From an uncultured Saprospiraceae bacterium (GTDB lineage Bacteria; Bacteroidota; Bacteroidia; Chitinophagales; Saprospiraceae), in contig CAKZLT010000509.1 in assembly GCA_937127195.1 (NCBI GenBank), positions 1 through 5,256 on the forward strand: a DNA stretch of 5,256 bases, written 5' to 3'. The notes beneath the pieces are model-generated. The model was not told the DNA's origin, did not search any database, and was given only the letters and a program-made list of their open reading frames with translations. Made by a program: the position numbers and the translations under genes. This document shows positions 1 through 2,959 of the stretch, one piece after another (position 1 is the stretch's first letter; each line of letters starts with the position of its first letter).

Positions 1-99
1 AATGAAAAACATCTTTTCCTTTTACCTGTGGTATTTTCCAAAAAATAGTTTAGTCAAATTTTACTTATTGATGTAGTCTCATACTACTAATAGTTTTTT
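1..99. other. Intergenic leader at the left edge
   Basis: No supportable gene is seen here. An open frame from base 1 to a TAG at 46-48 (15 codons ending in Ser-Lys-Lys) could be the C-terminus of a gene lying to the left, but it is too short to judge. On the minus strand an ATG (plus bases 10-12) has a purine-rich AAAAGGAAAAG just upstream and could start a gene running off the left edge; only four codons are visible. A 5-bp inverted repeat GTAGT/ACTAC (73-77, 83-87) lies 12 bases before the first gene. No clean TAnnTTTG box on the plus strand was found for that gene; TAGTTTTT at 91-98 is a poor match and too close to the start codon. Confidence 0.4.
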
Positions 100-363
100 A
101 TGCCTAAACTAGATACATTTCCAAATTTAGAATTTGAAGGTGAAACAGATTACAAAAAAGAGATAGAAGATTTATTTGATAAAATCAAACATCTAAATTT
201 AGCTTTTAAAGCTAAAGAAATACTTTATCCGCTTCGTGAAAACTATAGGGCTTTATTTATTGGTGGAGGAGCAAATCATATTTGGTTTCATCATAAGAAA
301 GATGGTGAAATGTCAGACGACAGGGTAGCAATTATTCATTTTGACCCTTATTTTAATGTTTAG
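100..363 (+). CDS. Small unrecognised protein (87 aa)
   Basis: I do not recognise this family and assign no function. The frame opens just after a TAG at 91-93, so the ATG at 100 is the only sensible start; its leader is T-rich with no Shine-Dalgarno. Residues 15-42 are charged and look helical. They are followed by a compact part with ALFIGGGANH at 51-60, a His pair at 64-65 and a hydrophobic strand AIIHF at 77-81, which suggests a small alpha/beta fold. There is no signal peptide or membrane segment. The stop is 27 bases before the RadC-type gene on the same strand with no hairpin terminator between, so the two are probably co-transcribed. It may be a partner of that protein or an independent accessory gene. 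Coding status is supported by the ordinary protein-like composition and by the fit with the neighbouring gene, but not by any recognised motif. Confidence 0.6.
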   Translation: MPKLDTFPNLEFEGETDYKKEIEDLFDKIKHLNLAFKAKEILYPLRENYRALFIGGGANHIWFHHKKDGEMSDDRVAIIHFDPYFNV

Positions 364-390
364 GTTTTACTCATTTTTTTAAAAAAAAGT

Positions 391-828
391 ATGTTCTTTT
401 CTGAAATTGAAGTATCAATAAAATTAAAAAATAAGAAGTATTCAGAGTTGCATCAAATTAAAAATGCAAAAGATGCTTATGATGTTTTTAAAAAAGTTTT
501 TAATGCTGATACTATAGATTGGAAAGAAGAAATGATTATGCTCTGTCTTAATAATTGTGGTAAACTTATTGGTTTTTATAAACTTGCATCAGGAGGAACT
601 ACATCTGTTGTTACAGATGTAAAAGTTTTAGGTATTGTTGCATTACAATCAACAGCTAGTTCTGTAATTATTGGTCATAATCATCCATCGGGAGAACTTT
701 TACCATCAGAAGATGATAAGATAACAACCAAAAAAATAAAAAGAGGACTGGAATTTATTGGAATTGCTCTTCTTGACCATTTGATAATTACTAAGGAAGG
801 CTTTTATTCTTTTTCCGAAAATGAATAA
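391..828 (+). CDS. RadC-type JAB/MPN+ (JAMM) domain protein, short form
   Basis: The protein is a RadC/JAB domain protein of 145 residues. The JAMM metal-binding signature is intact: H96-N-H98-P-S-G, then S106 and D109, matching H-x-H-x7-S-x2-D. The upstream glutamate is probably E47 in WKEEMIMLCLNN, where RadC proteins have their conserved Glu. The C-terminal LLDHLIIT (127-134) followed by YSF (139-141) is also typical of RadC. Full-length RadC (UPF0758) has an N-terminal helix-hairpin-helix region of about 100 residues; it is absent here, as in many short RadC copies on Bacteroidota genomic islands. JAMM domains are zinc metalloproteases in eukaryotic and some prokaryotic relatives, but the activity of bacterial RadC is not established, and older DNA-repair claims are doubtful. 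The ATG at 391 follows a T7A8 tract (374-388). It is probably co-transcribed with the 87-residue gene upstream. Confidence 0.9.
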   Translation: MFFSEIEVSIKLKNKKYSELHQIKNAKDAYDVFKKVFNADTIDWKEEMIMLCLNNCGKLIGFYKLASGGTTSVVTDVKVLGIVALQSTASSVIIGHNHPSGELLPSEDDKITTKKIKRGLEFIGIALLDHLIITKEGFYSFSENE

Positions 829-883
829 AATGGTTTACAGACAAGTATTTCTACAAAAAATTAAATTCTTTGTAAAAGAACTT

Positions 884-912
884 AACATTTTTTAAGTCAA
901 TTAAAAAATGTT
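884..912. terminator. AT-rich inverted repeat, probable bidirectional terminator
   Basis: AACATTTTTTAA (884-895) and TTAAAAAATGTT (901-912) are perfect reverse complements with a 5-base loop. The repeat lies between the convergent RadC-type and membrane protein genes, and its right arm contains the last codons and stop of the membrane protein gene. A smaller alternative stem, ACTTAA/TTAAGT (880-885, 892-897), overlaps it. The all-AT stem is weak and the U-runs after it are short (TGTTTCTCT on plus, AAGTTCTTTT on minus), so the terminator call rests mainly on position and symmetry. Confidence 0.5.
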
Positions 913-1428
913 TGTTTCTCTATCTATGAGTATATACCATACAAGTATAAAAAATGCTACCATAAATATGGTAATTAAAGAGAAACTAATATCTATGATA
1001 CTAGCTAAATTAGTAGAGAAAAATAAAACTAAAGTTAATAGTAAGGTTACTATTAAAGTAATCTTACTACGTTTACTCCATCTTAAAATAAAATCTAGAA
1101 TATGAATAGTTGTTAAACCTACTACTAATGATAAACTAGTAGATATTAAGAAGTTTGGTTTAGGTAAGTTTTGAAGTGTAATAAAAGAGGCGATAGTAAA
1201 AACAATGATGATGATAATTGATGATATTGTTATAAATACTTGTTCTGATTTTCTCTTATAGAGTTTTTTTAATTGCATCAATAGTAATGAACATGTAAAA
1301 GAACCTAAACCTGCTGCTAATGCAATTTTTAGATAATCTTTTGGGTAGAAATGAGAAGCTATTCCAGTTGCGAGTGATGCAAAAAATGGATAAAGGAATT
1401 TGTCTATATGGTTAAGAAATTGCTTCAT
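901..1428 (-). CDS. Six-helix integral membrane protein of unknown function (175 aa)
   Basis: I do not recognise the family. The sequence is strongly hydrophobic, with probable membrane helices at about residues 11-27, 32-52, 64-84, 94-115, 123-140 and 145-167. Basic loops (KKLYKRK at 54-60 and RWSKRSK at 116-122) and the charged ends fit a topology with both termini in the cytoplasm. There is no cleavable signal peptide or soluble domain, and the loops are short, so it is a compact membrane protein rather than a sensor. No transporter or enzyme motif is visible. The ATG (plus 1426-1428) lies 16 bases after a TATATTTG box read on the minus strand. The gene is transcribed divergently from the 275-residue gene and convergently with the RadC-type gene, so it stands alone in its own transcript. 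A role as a membrane-acting effector of an accessory module is possible but unsupported. Confidence 0.75.
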   Translation of the reverse strand: MKQFLNHIDKFLYPFFASLATGIASHFYPKDYLKIALAAGLGSFTCSLLLMQLKKLYKRKSEQVFITISSIIIIIVFTIASFITLQNLPKPNFLISTSLSLVVGLTTIHILDFILRWSKRSKITLIVTLLLTLVLFFSTNLASIIDISFSLITIFMVAFFILVWYILIDRETNIF

Positions 1429-1444
1429 TGTTACCTATTTGTTT

Positions 1445-1452
1445 CAAATATA
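1445..1452 (-). promoter_or_regulatory. Bacteroidota-type -7 box for the membrane protein gene
   Basis: Read on the minus strand this is TATATTTG, a perfect TAnnTTTG box, placed so that the transcript would begin about ten bases before the ATG at 1428. No TTG is found at the expected spacing upstream, so only half of the promoter is supported. Confidence 0.5.
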
Positions 1453-1470
1453 ACATTTTTTGTTTTATAA

Positions 1471-1500
1471 TTGTGCTTGTTAAATATTTATATAACTTTG
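1471..1500 (+). promoter_or_regulatory. Bacteroidota-type promoter for the 275-aa gene
   Basis: TTG (1471-1473) and TAACTTTG (1493-1500) are 19 bases apart, matching the -33 TTG / -7 TAnnTTTG promoter of Bacteroidota. Transcription would start near 1507, giving a leader of under 20 bases before the ATG at 1524. It is the best promoter match in the window. Confidence 0.7.
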
Positions 1501-1523
1501 GAGCATAGTAAAAAGAATAGAAG

Positions 1524-2351
1524 ATGATTAACGCATTACACAAGACTATAAGAGAAAAATATCACGAACCAGAAGTATTAATTAGCATTCTTGTTGAATT
1601 TCAGATTGATGAATTGATAGTGCAAGCATTAAAAATGATTGATGATTGTTTGAAAACAGGTAATATTAAGCAATTACCGAATATTTCTGGAAATATATTA
1701 ACAGCCGTAAATAACAAGATTAGAAAAATTAAAAATGTTTCTGATAAAAAGAAAATCGAATATTTATTGAGTGATTTCTTTATTGAAATCATTGCAAAAA
1801 TTGCCACATTACCAAATGGAAAAGAATTGTTATCAGATATAAAAATAAGTTTACAAAATGCTTGTGAACTTGGTGGTTTTAACTTTCAAAAGTTAGAAGA
1901 ATACCTTCATTTTGATAAGCATGAAACTTTACCACGTCAAAAAATCAAATTATTTAAGCCAATTTATTATGATTGGAATAGAGAAGATAAAGAAGAACTA
2001 GATTGCATTATTGGCGATATGAAAGGAATGAATATTATTCATAGTAAACGAGAGTTTCAAAAGATGTTCAAGCCTGTAAAAGAGGAGTTAGTTATTCAAT
2101 GTAATCCTGATAAAAAAGATTTATTGTTTGTTATTTTTCAGATTTTAAAAGAGGAGAAACTAATTTTGGTGAAGGGAGGAAATGGTCATTTTGCACCACT
2201 TTTTCAATATGCTGTGGATAATCAATATTTCAATTTATATAAAAAAGCACCAAATAAAGTTCATGAAAAATTGAAGAGAAATGAAGATAACTATTTGATT
2301 TTGAGAGGTAAAGCGAAGAAGTTAATAATGTCAAACCTAAACAATAAATAG
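1524..2351 (+). CDS. Unrecognised soluble protein (275 aa), weakly RteC-like C-terminus
   Basis: No family is firmly recognised. The protein is hydrophilic, Lys/Glu-rich and mostly helical, with no signal peptide or membrane segment. Residues 1-130 form one helical region. After a basic linker (about 136-150, ending in YYDWNRED) comes a second part (about 155-270) whose pattern, short helix pairs around KKDLLFVIFQILKEEKLI (197-214) and a Lys/Arg-rich end, faintly recalls the C-terminal part of RteC-like and other hypothetical proteins on Bacteroidota mobile elements. Two stretches in it look alike: ELDCIIGDMKGMNIIHSKREF (158-178, partly) and DLLFVIFQILKEEKLILV (199-216), which could be two winged-helix-like units; this is inference. 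The ATG at 1524 follows a purine-rich AAAAAGAATAGAAG leader and lies 24 bases after a good promoter. It is probably expressed alone, because hairpins separate it from the next gene. Confidence 0.75.
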   Translation: MINALHKTIREKYHEPEVLISILVEFQIDELIVQALKMIDDCLKTGNIKQLPNISGNILTAVNNKIRKIKNVSDKKKIEYLLSDFFIEIIAKIATLPNGKELLSDIKISLQNACELGGFNFQKLEEYLHFDKHETLPRQKIKLFKPIYYDWNREDKEELDCIIGDMKGMNIIHSKREFQKMFKPVKEELVIQCNPDKKDLLFVIFQILKEEKLILVKGGNGHFAPLFQYAVDNQYFNLYKKAPNKVHEKLKRNEDNYLILRGKAKKLIMSNLNNK

Positions 2352-2378
2352 GACAATCATGCGACAAAGGCGATTGTC
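2352..2378 (+). repeat. Alternative stem competing with the 2360-2381 hairpin
   Basis: GACAATC (2352-2358) is the perfect reverse complement of GATTGTC (2372-2378), which is also most of the 3' arm of the neighbouring hairpin. The motif GACAA occurs twice (2352-2356 and 2363-2367), so the single TTGTC can pair with either copy but not both. Confidence 0.4.
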
Positions 2379-2381
2379 GCA
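2360..2381 (+). terminator. GC-containing hairpin after the 275-aa gene
   Basis: TGCGACAA (2360-2367) pairs perfectly with TTGTCGCA (2374-2381) around a 6-base loop, 9 bases after the stop codon. In such AT-rich DNA this stem stands out. No U-run follows directly, so it may be an imperfect terminator, an mRNA 3'-end stabiliser or part of a switch with the overlapping stems described separately. Confidence 0.45.
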
Positions 2382-2414
2382 AATATAGAAGTTTATTTAG
2401 CTCCTATATTTGTG
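2378..2414. repeat. Inverted repeat around the promoter of the LRAT-like gene
   Basis: CAAATATAG (2380-2388) and CTATATTTG (2404-2412) are perfect reverse complements with a 15-base loop, extendable by a G-U and a C-G pair to 2378-2414. Its left end overlaps the 3' arm of the preceding hairpin. Because it brackets a TATATTTG box, it could equally be a DNA operator or an RNA hairpin. Confidence 0.45.
2405..2412 (+). promoter_or_regulatory. TATATTTG -7 box before the LRAT-like gene
   Basis: A perfect TAnnTTTG box lies 16 bases before the ATG at 2429, with a GGAAAAA stretch between. No TTG stands 17-23 bases upstream, so the -33 element is missing or degenerate. The box lies in the right arm of an inverted repeat, which could link promoter use to a regulator. 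Confidence 0.45.
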
Positions 2415-2428
2415 GAAAAATAAATATT

Positions 2429-2935
2429 ATGAACATATACGGTTTTATATACAAGTATAATTTGCGACCTGCAGATGCAGTAGTTTTAAGAAAGAAGTTT
2501 TTAGGAATGGTTGACCATTTCGCTATTTTTCTTGGTTACAGGGATAATCAACCTATTTTTCTTGCCAATTATTGGGGCGGAGTAAAAGAAATTCCTCAAC
2601 ATGAGTTGAGTGTCTTTTTACATACCTTAGAGCCAACAGAAATTCAGAAGTTCCCTGGGCGTGAAGACCAACGGAAATATGCTATTAGAAGAGCTATTTC
2701 TAGGGTTGGAGAGGAGGCTTATAATTTTTTTTCAAACAATTGTGAGCATTTCAAAAATTGGGTGCACTACGGTTCTAATTATAGTGGTCAAGTTGATAAA
2801 GCAGGAAGTGTTGCTATTGGTCTAGGTATAGGAGCAGGACTTTTAGCTTTATTTTCAGATAATCCTAAAGCTGGTAATGCTGCGGTTGGACTGCTAGTAA
2901 CAGGTACTTTATTAAAGGCTAATTCGGGAGAATAG
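2429..2935 (+). CDS. LRAT-like (NlpC/P60 superfamily) papain-fold protein with hydrophobic C-terminus
   Basis: The N-terminal two thirds match the LRAT/H-rev107 type of circularly permuted papain fold. RPADAVVL (13-20) leads into DHFAIFLG (29-36) with the presumed catalytic His30, and the late NNCEHF (103-108) carries the presumed nucleophile Cys105. GVKEI followed by ELSVFL (51-64) and RRAISRVGEEAYNFF (87-101) also fit the family. The third polar catalytic residue is not obvious; there is no His about 12 residues after His30 as in HRASLS enzymes, and N47 is only a candidate. Two Gly/Ala-rich hydrophobic segments (about 127-142 and 148-162) could anchor it to a membrane, as in animal HRASLS proteins. 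Animal relatives are thiol acyltransferases or phospholipases acting on lipids; bacterial substrates are unknown. A lipid-acting or protein-modifying enzyme is therefore inferred. The gene has its own -7 box and ends 3 bases from the convergent PIN-domain gene. Confidence 0.82.
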   Translation: MNIYGFIYKYNLRPADAVVLRKKFLGMVDHFAIFLGYRDNQPIFLANYWGGVKEIPQHELSVFLHTLEPTEIQKFPGREDQRKYAIRRAISRVGEEAYNFFSNNCEHFKNWVHYGSNYSGQVDKAGSVAIGLGIGAGLLALFSDNPKAGNAAVGLLVTGTLLKANSGE

Positions 2936-2959
2936 CCTTTAATCTATTTTATATTTTTT
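2911..2959 (+). terminator. Intrinsic terminator containing both convergent stop codons
   Basis: ATTAAAGGCTA (2911-2921) pairs perfectly with TAGCCTTTAAT (2933-2943), an 11-bp stem with an 11-base loop, followed on the plus strand by a T-rich run ending in T6 (2954-2959). The TAG of the LRAT-like gene (2933-2935) and the TAA of the minus-strand gene (2939-2941) both lie in the right arm. The U-run is present only for plus-strand transcription; on the minus strand the stem is followed by AAAGTACC, so termination there would be weaker or Rho-dependent. Confidence 0.75.

Noticed and set aside
1..12. Possible minus-strand gene start (ATG at plus 10-12 after AAAAGGAAAAG)
   Set aside because: Only four codons are visible, and candidate -7 boxes further upstream have one base too many between TA and TTTG; it cannot be supported without the left flank.
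23..33. TACC-TGT-GGTA inverted repeat as a terminator
   Set aside because: Four base pairs with a 3-base loop is within chance expectation, and no gene end is established nearby.
2..76. Short plus-strand frame starting ATG at 2-4 (24 codons)
   Set aside because: No upstream context is visible, it is very short, and chance open frames of this size are common in AT-rich DNA.
374..388. T7A8 tract between the first two genes as a terminator
   Set aside because: It is self-complementary only as a homopolymer pair with no loop, and A-rich sequence directly before a start codon is the usual translation leader in Bacteroidota.
852..874. Stem TACAAA/TTTGTA after the RadC-type gene as a terminator
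   Set aside because: Six weak base pairs with an 11-base loop and no U-run; the perfect 12-bp repeat at 884-912 is a better candidate.
908..1105. 65-codon open frame on the plus strand
   Set aside because: It lies wholly antisense to the membrane protein gene, starts inside the probable terminator arm and has no promoter or ribosome site; its composition is that of a shadow frame.
1601..1807. 68-codon open frame on the minus strand
   Set aside because: It is fully inside the 275-residue gene on the opposite strand, has no promoter box of its own, and its hydrophobic look follows from the complement of Lys/Asn/Glu-rich codons.
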